Made by a program: the position numbers and the translations under genes | The notes under the pieces: generated by a model | Database searches by the model: none | What the model saw: the letters and a program-made list of their open reading frames with translations, nothing else | What the model was told of the DNA's origin: nothing | Origin: Eucommia ulmoides | Taxonomy: Eukaryota; Streptophyta; Magnoliopsida; Garryales; Eucommiaceae | Direction of reading: 5' to 3' | DNA: 64,000 nt | NCBI GenBank assembly: GCA_016647705.1 | Contig: CM028334.1 | Coordinates: 14,616,402 to 14,680,401 of the forward strand | In this document: positions 21,288-32,776 of the stretch, piece after piece | How the letters are laid out: each line of letters opens with the position of its first letter | Numbering within the stretch: position 1 is the stretch's first letter

Positions 21288-24200
21288 TTATTCAGACGCC
21301 GTGGAAGAAGTCGGAGGAGTACCCCAGTGGACACCAACGCTGTCACCATATAGAGACGCTAAATATAATGCATTTCTATGTTCACGAACTTCTGTGATTG
21401 CAGTAGCATTAAATTGTGCGAAAGTCCTTGTTTCTAAAATATCACCATCTCCATTGAATCTGTATCCTCTAAGTATATTGGTGGTTGATGTTGAAACAGT
21501 CGTTGCTACCCAAAAATCTCCAGATCTTGTTTTCACAATCTTATTGGGCCGCCCTGGGAGGTGTAATATAATTTCTGCTGTATTAGCCTTAGGACCTCTC
21601 AACCAATATTTTTGTAGTCTTCCAAGGACATATTCAGAAACAAGGACAAAAGAACCATCTTTGCTTACTGCTGTACCTGCTGCTCCAGAGAGTCCACCCA
21701 ATAGTACCTTGACTCGTTTCGTTCTCGGGTCATATCTTATTAATCTTCCAGTTACATCATTTTCAGAAACCACAAGAGGAGCCTGACTGCAAAGGCATAG
21801 TCATCGAATTAACATGGATTGTTATTTCGATTATCACATTGCAAAAAACATAATGCAAAAAAAATGAGAATTTAAATTAAATTACATACTCTAGCCCATA
21901 TTGTGCACTTGCATCAGACATGTATATGACACCAGTTCTTTGATCAACATCAGTACCATCTGGAAATTTAAATGGCACTCCCTCTGCACTAGTGGCTAGT
22001 TGCTTTGCAAGTCCTCCTCTGGGTCCAAGGACACAAAGTCCATAGTAAGCGTCGGCTATAATTATTTCACCCTTTTGTTTATAGTACCCGAGACCTAATG
22101 GTCTTCCACATCGGACACCGAGAGTGTCATTATTGATGCCATCACACAATGCCTTCGACCTTATATAACAATTAACATTGAAAGATTAAAAAGAATAACA
22201 ATCAACCATTGGCAATAAAAATTAGGACAGGTGGGGTTTGTGGTGACCCTATTTTGTTTTGTTTTGTGTTTCTTTTCTTTTTTTCTTTTTTTTTTTTTTT
22301 TTTTTTTTTTTTGGGTATAAATGTCAAATTTTTTTTGGGTTATAAATGTCAAATCCCAAGACTATAGGGACACCTGTCAAAGATTTTGAGTCTCGTTTAA
22401 ACAAAAAATATATTAGTCATGTTCTCAAAAAAGATTTTAAACTCCTCTTTTCTCTCCGTTCCTACATTAGCTAGATAATCAGCACATTTGGAGATGTAAT
22501 GGCACTACTAGGCTTTTTGACACGTTTTTCTTTATTGCATTTTGCAAGTAATAATGTAATTCTCAATATTTTTATATAAACACTAATGCAAAAGCAATAA
22601 TTTGAATTTTTGACGATTTTATTTAAGTCTATATAAGTTGAAGCAATAGTTTGATTTTGGTATTTTATATAACTAAACGGATTGGTTTCAAAACCAAGTT
22701 TTAAAAAGATGGAGGTTTAGGATTTGATATTTTCCTCATGGTTTTAGTTTTGGTTTATACTGAAATCGGACAAAAATAGACCTATTGTCATCCCTATTCA
22801 TTATTTTTTACTCTGTTATTTTAATAATGATTTTGACATTTCTAGCCGGGTTACTAGATGAATTTTAATCCTATATTAATTTGACCAAGCAAAAAATACA
22901 ACTAACAAAATATGTAATTCAATAAATGATGGAAATAAATTATTTTATTCTTATATTTATATTTTTGTTTTGGGGACACAAACATGTTTGCTTGTAATAT
23001 TTGTATTTCCATTACCGGAGTAGGAATAGTTTTTTTTTTTTTTTTTTTTCAAATTTTTATTTTTGTTTCAGAATAGAAACATTTTTTTTCCAATTTTTTG
23101 TGAATGTTTCTTAAACAAAAATATATTTACTTGTTCATAAATTTATGTTTATATTTTGAGCATAAAGAAATTGAAAAGATAAAAATCAATTTATATTCCC
23201 AAAATAAAATTATAAATTTGAGGGAAAAAATATGCATTGTTATCTAAAATGAAGCAGGGAAAAAAATCTGTTCTTTCCCTAAGACAAAAAAAAAATGAGA
23301 AAAAAAACCAATTCTATTTAGAAAATAGAAGTGAAAATCTAAGAATTGAAAAATATGCTTCTATTTTCAAACAAAACTAAAAATTTGAGAAAAACTTTTG
23401 TTTCCAAAACAAAACAAAAAATTGAGAACGAAATAATTTGCTTCTGTCATTAAAAAAAACAAAAAAACAAACAACTTCTTTTTTTATTCTTTTTTCACAT
23501 TAATATGGAATTGAATTGGTAAAATAAAATGACATAGCATGTCAAAATTATAATCCAAATGGACAAGGGAGTAGGGATGTCTATCTGGTTTCGATTTGAT
23601 TTCATATAAAACTAAAATAAAAACTGTTAAGCATATACCAAATTAAAACCGCAGGTTTTTTTAAACGGTTTCAAAATTGAACCATTTAATTTTATACAAA
23701 ACCAAAACCGCGAAACCGTAGACCGTTGCTTTTATATAAACAAAAACATAACTAAAATATAAAACTTATATATATAGGAGGGATTAAAGTGTAAATAATA
23801 TATATGAGGTTAAAATATAAATATATAAAAAATGAGGGTATATATGTCGTAAAAATATATCGAAAATATCGGTTATACAGTTCGGTTTTGTGATTCGATT
23901 TCTCAGTTTGATTTCGCAGTTCGATTTCGCGGTTACTATCCTAAAAGTAAAACCGTTTCGGTTGCTAATTTCAAAACTAAAATCAAAATCAAACCATTTA
24001 GTAGGTTGATTTTGCTCAGTTACCTATCAGTTTGGTTTTTTATTGCTATCGCTACGAGCGTGTCAAAATTACATTAATTTTATCTCTTGTTTCTAAAATA
24101 TGGAGTAACTGTCAATTTAGAGCTTGATGTTTTAATATTTTCCATTGAGTAGTTCAAAAACATTTCCATTTCGTCTGTGACTAACTTCTACTAAACCCAC

Positions 24201-24789
24201 TAACCAACCAAATTAAGCGAGTGCAAGTTACATGTTTTTCAATCAAGTCTACCAATTGCGAAAATTGTCTAATATGATCCCTGATATGACTTGCACATGC
24301 TAACTCTAGGAATGAATTAAAAAGAAATCAGTCTCTGGGGACAAACATAATGATTTTATAACTCAGGGACTTGATTGAAAATTTGAAACATCAATGACCA
24401 AATTAACATAACCTCTAAACCTTAGGGGTTAATTATGTAATTAACTATTCTTCCTAGTTCAATTCATGACACTTCAGAATAAACATATAAAATTGAATAG
24501 TTAATGGGTCATTTCAATTCGTCCTATATATATATATATGCTGTATAATATATAGTATATGTTTGTACCTATTTGGAGCAGTGTATCCAAAGTCTTCAAA
24601 TTGACCAGTAGTTCTGGAATACTTGATGATTCTGCCATCGGAGATACTAGTATAGGGTCCTTCGCCGTTGTTGTCGAAGACGATGGACTCAGGACCAAAT
24701 GATGGAACGGGAAGACTCATAAAGGAAAACGAGGAAAATACCAAGGAAGGGAAGAAGAAGAGGAGGATGCAAAACATATTAGTTGCCAT
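21288..24789 (-). CDS. Strictosidine synthase-like protein (SSL), three exons
   Basis: Exons on the minus strand are 24569-24789, 21886-22159 and 21288-21782. They join in frame (221+274+495 nt) to give 329 residues plus stop, the usual SSL length. Splice sites are GTACAA/AAG and GTAATT/CAG. Residues 1 to about 20 (MATNMFCILLFFFPSLVFSS) form a signal peptide, so the product should enter the secretory pathway or vacuole. Family motifs include GPESIVFD, GPYTSISDGRIIKY, CGRPLGLGY, GEIIIADAYYGL, FPDGTDVD, VIYMSDAS, TGRLIRYDP and RPNKIVKTRSGDFWVA, spread over a six-bladed beta-propeller. True strictosidine synthase condenses tryptamine and secologanin and needs a catalytic glutamate near the C-terminus. 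I cannot place that residue (ITEVREH region), and most SSLs lack it, so no alkaloid activity is claimed. A start further upstream in the same frame (24864) was not chosen because it would bury the signal peptide. Confidence 0.9.
22160..24568 (-). other. First intron of the SSL gene (2.4 kb)
   Basis: Contains poly-T tracts (22276-22312, 23032-23050) and an AT-rich body. 23574-24060 is a segment rich in AAACCGNNNN/CGGTTT motifs, beginning TAGGGATGTCTATC, of the type seen in non-autonomous hAT elements. Near 22680-22795 there is a similar end (TGTCATCCCTA). No coding sequence. Repeat insertion probably enlarged the intron. Confidence 0.55.
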
Positions 24790-24837
24790 CTCTATGTTCT
24801 TCCCTCTGTGGATGAAGTATGAAGTACGCGCACTGGC

Positions 24838-24844
24838 ATTTATA
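24838..24844 (-). promoter_or_regulatory. TATA box of the SSL gene
   Basis: TATAAAT on the minus strand, in the context CCTATAAATGCC, ends about 48 bp upstream of the chosen ATG (24789). This implies a short 5' leader and supports that start. Confidence 0.65.
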
Positions 24845-24847
24845 GGC

Positions 24848-25096
24848 ACTAGAACGTCGTACAATTTTTTTTTCTTTTTTTTCGTACAAACTAAAATGTC
24901 ATATATAGATAATAGGTAGGGGCGGCTTAATGAAATACTTTATGAATTTAGTGTTTCACAGTCGCCCTTTTAATATTTTTAATTAAATAGATTAATCATA
25001 TTATTGGTCCTTAAATGTATGTAGGGGCGGCCTACTATTGCAATTTAATACACACTTGGTTTAGTTGGTTATATTTTATTAGCCAAGTAGACACAC
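24848..25096. other. SSL upstream spacer
   Basis: AT-rich spacer between the SSL promoter and the MITE. It contains two copies of TAGGGGCGGCYTA (about 24917 and 25023) about 107 bp apart. Otherwise nothing recognised. Confidence 0.4.
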
Positions 25097-25099
25097 TTA

Positions 25100-26079
25100 C
25101 GGCTCGTTTAGTTTGAGAGAATAGAATGAGGGTAGAATGAAATAAAAGAAATAATGAAATGAAAGAAGAAATAAAATAGAATTGTCAATAAAATCACTAT
25201 TCTATTCTCTTATTTGTTTGGTATGGAATGAGAGAAAGAATAAAATAGTGAAATATAATAAAATTCTTATTATACCCTTATGAAATTATTATTCTATTCT
25301 TTTATTTGGTTGGTATGAAATGAGTGAAAGAATATAATGAAATATAATAAAATTCTTATTATACCTTTATTACAAAAATTTATTATATTTCACTATTCTA
25401 TTACTTCCCTCATTTTATTATATTTCACTATTTCATTCAATTTTAAGTTTTGGTTCTCTAATTTCTATTTTTGTTATCAATTTTCAGTTTTTGTTCTCTA
25501 ATTTTTGTTTATGTTCTCAATTTTCTATTTTTATTCTCAATTTTCAATTTATATTCTCAATTTTCAGTTTATGTTCTCAATTTTCTGGTTCTGTTCTCAA
25601 TTTTCAGTTTTTGTTCTCAATTTTTTGTTCTTTAAATTTCTGTTTTTATTCTCAATTTTCATATTTTGTTCTCAATTTTCAGTTTCCGTTCTCAATTTTC
25701 TGTTTTCTAATTTTCAATTTTTGTTCTTAATTTTCTGTTTCTGTTTTCAATTTTTTGTTCTTAATTTTCTATTTCTGTTCTCAATTTTCTGTTCTCTAAT
25801 TTCTATTTATGTTCTCTAATTTCTGTTTCTGTTCTTAATTTTTAATTTTTGTTCTCAATTTTCAAGGGCTTAAATATAAGGGCTATTATGTAATTTAAGA
25901 TGTTGATTTCACTGATTTGGAATCTTATTCCACCCCATTTCAAATGGAATCTCATTTCACTCCATTTCATTCAAATGGAATCACAAATATGATTCTATTG
26001 GATAACCAAATAACGGAATAGGAATCGAGGGCGGAATGCAATTCCATTCTGCCCCGATTCTGTCCAACCAAATATGCCG
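25100..26079. mobile_element. Harbinger/Tourist-type MITE with TTA duplication
   Basis: Imperfect terminal inverted repeats, CGGCTCGTTTAGTTTGAGAG at the left and CGGCATATTTGGTTGGACAG (minus strand) at the right. They are bordered by TTA at 25097-25099 and 26080-26082, the target site typical of PIF/Harbinger elements. Subterminal regions are also inverted (GAATGAGGGTAGAATG versus GAATCGGGGCAGAATG). No transposase. The interior is largely a minisatellite. Confidence 0.75.
25440..25860 (+). repeat. Minisatellite, TTCTCAATTTTC units
   Basis: Around twenty degenerate units of about 20 bp (TTTTTGTTCTCAATTTTCAG) inside the MITE. Two open frames of F/S/I-rich sequence crossing it are by-products. 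Confidence 0.85.
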
Positions 26080-26080
26080 T

Positions 26081-27016
26081 TAGGGGTGTAACTTATGCCC
26101 GAAAACCCGATAAAAAGCCCCCGCCCTGAACACACCGCCCAATCCGTATCCATTCCAGTCGGATTTCCCTTTGTTTTTTTCAGCAGCAACCCAAACCCGA
26201 ACCCATTTGAAACTTGAACCCGCTTGAAACCCGAACCTAATAAAGTGGATAGCCCACTACCCACACCCAAACTACTAGAACTCATCCGAAACCTACCTAC
26301 CTACCCTGTTATAGATTTTACCAAACACCCCCCTTAAATCCATTAATCTTACCAAACACCCCATCAAACCCTAAAGACTAATTAGATAATTTCTATTCCA
26401 TTCCATCCCTCTCAAGTCTGCCGTATCCTCTCCTCTCACTCCTTCAACCCTCTGTCTCAATCTGTTGTTCTGCGCCATCGACGAAGTATTCATATCGCTA
26501 CCGATGATTAGATGTGTTCATCTCGCTGCCGAAGATCAGCCCTGTATTCATCTCGCTGCCGAAGATCAGCCCTGTATTCATCTCACCGCCGACGAAGATC
26601 CTGCTTATCGTCTTTCTCTCTCGTTTCTGTCGTCGTTGAGCTTTCATCGTCGTCTTCCTCTCTATCGTTTCCGTTGCCACCATACATCATCGCCACCTTT
26701 CTCTCTCTCGTTTTTTGGGTGACTTTTGCTTTCTTTCTCTTTTGTTTAGTGTTTCTAAACTTTCACATCTAAAGTTTCAAATCTATAAGATTTACTTTCA
26801 GATCTACAAATTTTTAGTAATCCATCTTTGTTTTTTGTTCTTGTTTCTCAAACCCGACAACTAATTGACCTGATCAAATCCGACCAACCCCAAATTAGAT
26901 AGGAGTAATGAGGCCACACGGTCGGCTTTGGTCGGGGGAGCTGCCGATTTTTTTTTCCTGGTTGGCTAATTAAAATCCTTCCACCCTGATCTGACCAATC
27001 AATTTACACCCCTAGA
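26081..27016. mobile_element. hAT-like non-autonomous element
   Basis: Short inverted ends TAGGGGTGTAA at the left and, on the minus strand, TAGGGGTGTAA at the right, typical of plant hAT elements. The expected 8-bp duplication is not clear (TATGCCGT versus GACATACT), so one border may be altered; the left border abuts the MITE's TTA. The interior includes 26400-26730, a C/T-rich region resembling a plant 5' UTR, with a 30-bp tandem repeat. Confidence 0.5.
26515..26600 (+). repeat. 30-bp tandem repeat
   Basis: TCTCGCTGCCGAAGATCAG and related units start at 26521, 26551 and 26581. The period is exactly 30 bp and units 1 and 2 are identical. Confidence 0.85.
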
Positions 27017-27808
27017 CATACTTGATGGATCAGATGAGTATATAATTTTTAGATTCATGATCCCCAGAGTTTAATCTATAATTCATTCTATTTTAATTTT
27101 AAATTGAGTATAAATCTCTTAATTATATTTTATTTGTATTTTAGTATCATGGTAAACGTTCTCTTATATCTTCAATTAAATATTTCTAATTAAGGTTTGC
27201 ATTGTTGGCTACCGATGCTAACTTCCATCACCACCTGTTCTTGCCTGTCGTCGAACCTCATGCTTCTAGTAGCTAGAATTCGACTATCGGCCGTCGATTT
27301 TTTTTTAGTTGTTTGTAACTATTTTTTTAGTATATTTTTAGTTACATGAGACTATTTTTTATGTATTTTTTTAGTTATGTGATTATTTATTTTATTATTT
27401 TTTCGTTGCATTTTAAGTGTATTTTAGTTAGGATATAATATATTATTTTAATGTATTTTTCAATTATATGCATGTCATAGTCGAACGACCAGCAACCTAA
27501 AACTTTGAATGTAACAAAAAAATATTACTAAAAAATTAGTTGAATGTCACTAAAACAAATTCCGACGATTGGTGTTTGGAGTGTCGGCAATCGACAACCA
27601 TGGCTAGAATCTAACGATTAGAGCTTGGTGGCAACGGTGGCAGGACATCGGTTTGTAATGCAACTTTAATTGGAACATTAATGTTTATATGAATTCTAAT
27701 AGATGAAATTAAAAACTAAAGTACTTATTTGATTTAGGAGTTTTTATTAATTTAGTGTAATTATTAAAATCTTCCATCAACAATTCCTTTTTATAATATA
27801 TATATATA
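27017..27808. other. AT-rich intergenic DNA
   Basis: No gene or clear repeat recognised. A small G/C-richer part near 27200-27300 and 27555-27660 has related motifs in opposite senses (CGACTATCGGCCGTC, GTCGGCAATCGACAACC), hinting at an old inverted repeat. Confidence 0.35.
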
Positions 27809-27819
27809 CTAGCGTATAA

Positions 27820-27839
27820 CCCGTGCCTGAAGGCACGGG
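27820..27839 (-). repeat. Helitron 3' hairpin
   Basis: CCCGTGCC, loop of four, GGCACGGG: a perfect 8-bp stem seven bases before the CTAG end, as required at Helitron 3' termini. Confidence 0.85.
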
Positions 27840-27914
27840 TGTAAAAGAAATTGAACCTATTTTTTATATATATATATATATATATATAATCTCCTATGTT
27901 TACACAACATTTTA

Positions 27915-28100
27915 ATGGCGAAAGAAACAGAAGAGCTCGGAGGTCCAACAATGACGAATGCGGAGTTAGTGATAGAAGAGAAGATTCACCAGTGCCCTAT
28001 TTGTTTTTGTCTTTTTCCCTCCGGTCAAGCACTCAACGGTCATAAAAGAACACATGGAATTGCTTCATTGACATACTCTTCCTCCTGCTACTACTACTAA
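27915..28100 (+). pseudogene. Captured ZAT-type C2H2 zinc-finger gene fragment
   Basis: A 61-codon frame, [10 protein letters not shown] to a stop at 28100. It contains one C2H2 finger, [21 protein letters not shown] (spacing C-X2-C-X12-H-X3-H), with the plant-specific QALGGH motif altered to QALNGH. Plant ZAT-type repressors have two such fingers and a C-terminal EAR motif; here only one finger remains before the frame ends in a serine/tyrosine-rich tail. It lies inside the Helitron and antisense to it, so it is a transduplicated host fragment. Expression is unknown. Confidence 0.72.
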
Positions 28101-28192
28101 AGTAAATCATCTTCACCTTCATTACCATTTTTATCCTCAAAATACTTTCAAAGAACCCATAATAAAAATAAAATAAAATTTACCCATATAAT

Positions 28193-28217
28193 ATAGCACG
28201 TGCATCTCACGTGCTAA
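28193..28217. repeat. Hairpin with CACGTG stems
   Basis: TAGCACGTG and its complement CACGTGCTA are separated by five bases, inside the Helitron. Each arm includes a G-box-like CACGTG. No CTRR end follows at the proper distance, so it is not taken as another Helitron terminus. Confidence 0.6.
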
Positions 28218-29754
28218 AATCCATCCAAATTAACACTACTATTTGATAAAAGGGTTACATAAAAAATTGGCAACAAAAAAAAGGATGACATTGAAAATAA
28301 AATAAAATTGCAGGGCTACATAAAAAACAAATAGCAAATAGGAGAATAAAAAATATATAATTTGTCCGATCAATAAAAAATTCAAAATTAAATTATTATT
28401 TCATTTTTAATCCTGTTTATTAGAATTTATGAAAACATTAATATTCAATTTCTTAATAGATAAAAAAACTAAGAAATGAAATCAAATCTATGAATATATT
28501 TGTTAGGAAAATCAAAGAAAAAATGAAAGATTAACAGAAATGAAAAACTAATAAATAAAGGTACTCTAATTGCCATTGCGTATGAAGATACTGCAAGATG
28601 TGGTAGACCATGGTGGAGCGACCGAAGTGATCTTTGCACCACAGTACATAAGATGGAGATGGCTTTTTCTTCTTCATGTTGTATTTGTTTTCTTACACTT
28701 TGTCTCCTAAAAATTGAATAATTGGCAAATTCTGGAAAAGAATTGAAACATTTTTTAATTTTCTTCCTGGATTTTTATTTTTCGCCTCAATTTTTATTTT
28801 TATTTTATTGGAAACATAAACAAAAAAAGGGAAGTAGAAACAGTAAGGCGACATTTGTTTAGTGTTTCTATTCCTAAAAAAGGTAAGAACAAAAACAAAA
28901 AGCTCCACCGGAATCAGTAACAAGGATGGCAACCATCATTAACTTGCTTGCATCCTAAAATTCCAAACCCAAAGAAAAAATTAATCACATAAAAAAATGA
29001 AAAACAAATGATTAAGAGGTTGGAGTTTGGTTTAAATATGAACAAATTCATGTGGCAAATATGAACAAATTCAATATCTAAAACCCAATTTGATGGCAGT
29101 GGTGATGAGACTGCTTGATTTTTGCATTCCAATTTCAAGATTTGAAACCCTAAACGTTCAGATCTAAAACCCAAATTCGAAAGTTTTTAAAAAAATAAAA
29201 TCGTAAGGCAGAGAGCATACCTGAAGGTTTTGAGGTTGGCGCGAGCATCAACAACGCGTTTTAGATCAAATTACATATGGAAGATGGTCCTCATGAGCAA
29301 GCCAACGCAATTTCTTTGAATTTCTCATGGCGATGGAAAGAGAGAGCGATCACTGGACATTCAAGAAATTAGGAAAGGAATAAGGAATTATAATGACACA
29401 AAAAAAAAAAAAACAGGGTAAAAAAAAAATTAAAAAATTTGAGCGAATCCCTCCACTGCAATGAAAAAGGAATGAAAAAAGTTAATTAAGATGTTTAAAA
29501 ATAAAAAAAGAAAACAATATTTATTTAAGGAAGTAATTAAAGTTTAATTCAAAGGTTAATTAATTAAATTAATTTTTTTAATTAAGGAAATGAGTTAATC
29601 ATTTGTCCAAATTTGAGTTAATTTCTTTATGTTTGTCCTAGTCATCAAATTTATTTAGCCTCGTCAGCAATTTTGTTTGTCTTAGTCATATTTTTTGTCC
29701 TAGTCATAAGTTTATCCTAGTCAGCCAAAAAGCCATCATATTTTATATAATAGA

Positions 29755-30111
29755 TATTGATTTTACATGTTAAAGTAAGTACCTCTCTTTTTATATAACC
29801 TTCCTTTAAACCCCCCCCGGCGGTGTCTAAACCTACAAATTGAATTTAATAGACATCAACAAAATACAACAATTATATACTTTAATACTTAAATAAATAT
29901 ATTTATATTATTATATTTAAAATTGTATAACTTTATATATTTTCTAATACGACAAATGGGAAAAATTAAAAAGAGATTGATAAAATTACAATCAAATAAA
30001 ATCGTTGTAGTAAATCAATTATTCCAATGAGAATTGAATTTATTCGATTGAAAAAGAGAGAGAACAAAATTATGCACACAACTTCAATTTTTGTTTTTTT
30101 CCCTGTTAAAA
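29755..30111. other. AT-rich spacer
   Basis: No gene. Includes a CCCCCCCCGGCGG run near 29811-29822 and AT-rich DNA up to the 9-bp duplication AATAGTAAT at 30112-30120. Confidence 0.4.
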
Positions 30112-30532
30112 AATAGTAATTTATTAATGTAAAATTTGGTCATTCCTAAGACCCCTACTGGGGACCGCTACGTAGACGATGACCTAGACCGAGGTTTGAC
30201 AAACTACTAGCCTGGACAGAGATTGGAGGCCCGGTAGGCAAGGGTCCAGCTGGCCAGACGGGGTCCTTGAAGACTTTACCGATTAGAGGCCCAAATTTAG
30301 CTTTGACCGGCCATGACCAAGCAAAGCCATGGTGCTCTGCTGAGGTGAACATACGTTGCCAAGATAAGTGCGCCCTGCAGGGCTTAAGACGATGAGCTCA
30401 GACCGCCAAGCCATCTTTGTACGGTACCTTAAGAAGGGGAGACACCTGGATGGCCCTTCTTAATACAGAGGGTCAATAGGGGATGTCTTTTTCCGAGCAG
30501 GAGTATTTAATCATTCTCAGTTCAGCCCACCA

Positions 30533-32776
30533 TGTTGGCCCAGTGAGCTACCCAAGATGGGGGGTGAATTGGGTAGTATTAAAAATGAATTTAAATAATA
30601 ACACTTCAAAAATCAAACAATTAATTTTATCTTAAAATTAATTATTATCTTTATAGCAGCAGATAAGTGTAATAAGCTCTAGGTGTATCCCCAAACAACA
30701 TAAGATAAAATAAAAGAAATAAACAATGCAGTACACATCGATATATCATAGTTCACTAAGTTACTCTTGGCTAATCCAGTCATCCGAGCCCCACGGAGAT
30801 TTGCACCCACTAAATTCAAGATTCTTTTACAGCTAGGAACCAAACCCTCAGAATGATTCTTTTCGCAGGCTCAGAATCAACCTTTACAAATTCTTTTTTA
30901 CAGGTTTAGGAATAACTTCTACTTTTTACAAGCTCAAGAATAACTTAATTCTATTACAGGGAGAATCACGACCTAATTCTTTTTATACCTTAAGCTCAAG
31001 AATCAAAATCTCACAAAAACACTCCAACTATCATTTTCCCTAGTAAGGATGGAACATTTACAAATCACTCACAATTAATTCTATAAAGGAAGAATTAACA
31101 TCTCAATCTCTTTACCGGAAGAGATTGAAACCAAATTACTCCTAATTAGACACTCCCATTAGTATCTAATCCACACATAACTCACCAATTACAAAAAATT
31201 GATAAGTTCTTCCAACTCGAAGCTTCAACCACCTCAGATTAATTAATACTCAATTAATGTCCCGATACTAGTGATAGAAATAAAGTGAGGAAACAAAATC
31301 TGATTATAATAAAGAATGTAGGTAGCACAATTAGGCACGTAATCAGATTAACACACCAATCGTTTTAAAAGATTTTTATGCTTTTAAAGTTCAAAAATGA
31401 TATCTAAAAAAAATCAATTCACCAAGCAAGTAATAATAATCAAATATTAAATTAAAAAATAAGCTTATAATGATCTCACTAGGAAAACACCAATGGATTG
31501 CAAAACAGATTGTTAGACAGTTCAGATTGGTGACGCCAAATAAATTAACGCTTTAACTCAATAACTTTAACTCCAGAATAATCTCACAATATTTTTCAGT
31601 ATTATATCAGAATGATAACTCTTAAAAAAGCATAGGAACTGAATAGTTTTTAATATTGTATATATTAATTATGTGAAATCCGCAAGTCTATTTATAACCA
31701 CTTGAAACAAGTCCTATAACAGCTAGTTTCCCCAAGATATGTTTTTTAAAATCACCTATAGACCCCATATGTTGATACCTTTCTTTTAAGGTATATTTCA
31801 CTTAATAATAACTTTCAAAATATTCAATTTAGTTCCTCAAAAGAATTTTCAAACCCAATTTGATAAGATAAGAAGTATTAAAAGGGCTAATTTGAAAAAC
31901 ACTTTAATTCCATGTATCAAATCTATAAGAATATTAAAATAAGAGTATTATATCTTAAAGATATCCATATCCCTAAAATCACTTAATCAGGTAACCAAAT
32001 AACGACTAGTTTTGGATAAAATCCCGAAATTCCATAAAACTTGAAACAAACTCATCAGTCGACTAACAAACACTCTTAAGTCGACCGCCCGATTCAGGTT
32101 GTAGCCCAAGCCAAACATTTCTTGCCTATCGGTCGACCGGTAATTCATAGTCTGTCGACCGAACGATATAGAGGGTTTATCCTCCAATCACAGGTTGACT
32201 TCCCTGTCAACTGATCGATTCAGAGAGTTCACTTTCTACGCCAAGTTGACCTATCTGTCGATTGATCGATTCAACAAGTTTGTCTTATACGCTTCGGTCG
32301 ACTTATCAGTCGACTCCTCATTGCTGAACACTTCTCTCCAATTCGTTTTTAATACATTCTCATTGACATTTTCGCCCCTTTAACTAATTTCTTTTCTCAA
32401 TTAGCTCCACTTAATCCTTAAATTCAATTTTAATTAATTATTAATATTTCTTATCAATTACACGTAGAAGCATATAATTTCACTAATTGGGATCCTATCA
32501 AAAAACACATAAATTTAAAAAAAAAAAATTGTGTCGTGTGTGATCTTAATTGAGATATATTAAGAGTAAAAATTAACCTGAGTTGTTTTCCCTTAGATTT
32601 TTTAAAATCTTCAGTCTCTTAATATCCATCATCTTTGTCAGTTTATTTAGCATGTATTCATTACTTGTCATCATATCTTCATCATTGGAACTAATAAATT
32701 GAAACATTTAATCAAACCGTTAGTTTTACAAAAAAAAATCAACATTTATTTGTTCATCAAAATCTTAGGATCAACA
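30533..32776 (-). repeat. 3' LTR of the SIRE-like element
   Basis: 2244 bp. In minus sense it starts TGTTGATCCTAAGATTTTG, directly after the purine-rich AAAAAATAGGGAGA (PPT, with a two-base gap), and ends GGGCCAACA. About 32050-32310 has many GTCGACCGA/TCGACTGATC-type motifs. No genes. Confidence 0.8.

Larger units (their letters stand above)
27809..29754 (-). mobile_element. Non-autonomous Helitron (1.95 kb)
   Basis: On the minus strand it begins TCTATTATATAAAA (5' end at 29754) after an A and ends in an 8-bp-stem hairpin followed by TTATACG and CTAG (3' end at 27809), next to a T. A host A before TC and T after CTAG is the standard Helitron insertion between A and T, without target duplication. 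There is no Rep/helicase, so it is non-autonomous. The interior holds a C2H2 zinc-finger fragment in the opposite sense and other unassigned sequence. Confidence 0.8.

Noticed and set aside
24514..24864. Longer N-terminal start for the SSL protein at 24864
   Set aside because: It would place 25 hydrophilic residues before the signal peptide and put the ATG upstream of the TATA box at 24838-24844. The Met at 24789 is preferred.
25491..25819. Two F/S/I-rich ORFs that look like membrane proteins
   Set aside because: They are translations of the TTCTCAATTTTC minisatellite.
26073..27024. 8-bp duplication around the hAT-like element
   Set aside because: TATGCCGT and GACATACT do not match. Only the TAGGGGTGTAA ends support the call.
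28193..28217. Second Helitron 3' end at the CACGTG hairpin
   Set aside because: No CTRR follows within 6-12 bases on either strand, and the 27809 terminus already accounts for the element.
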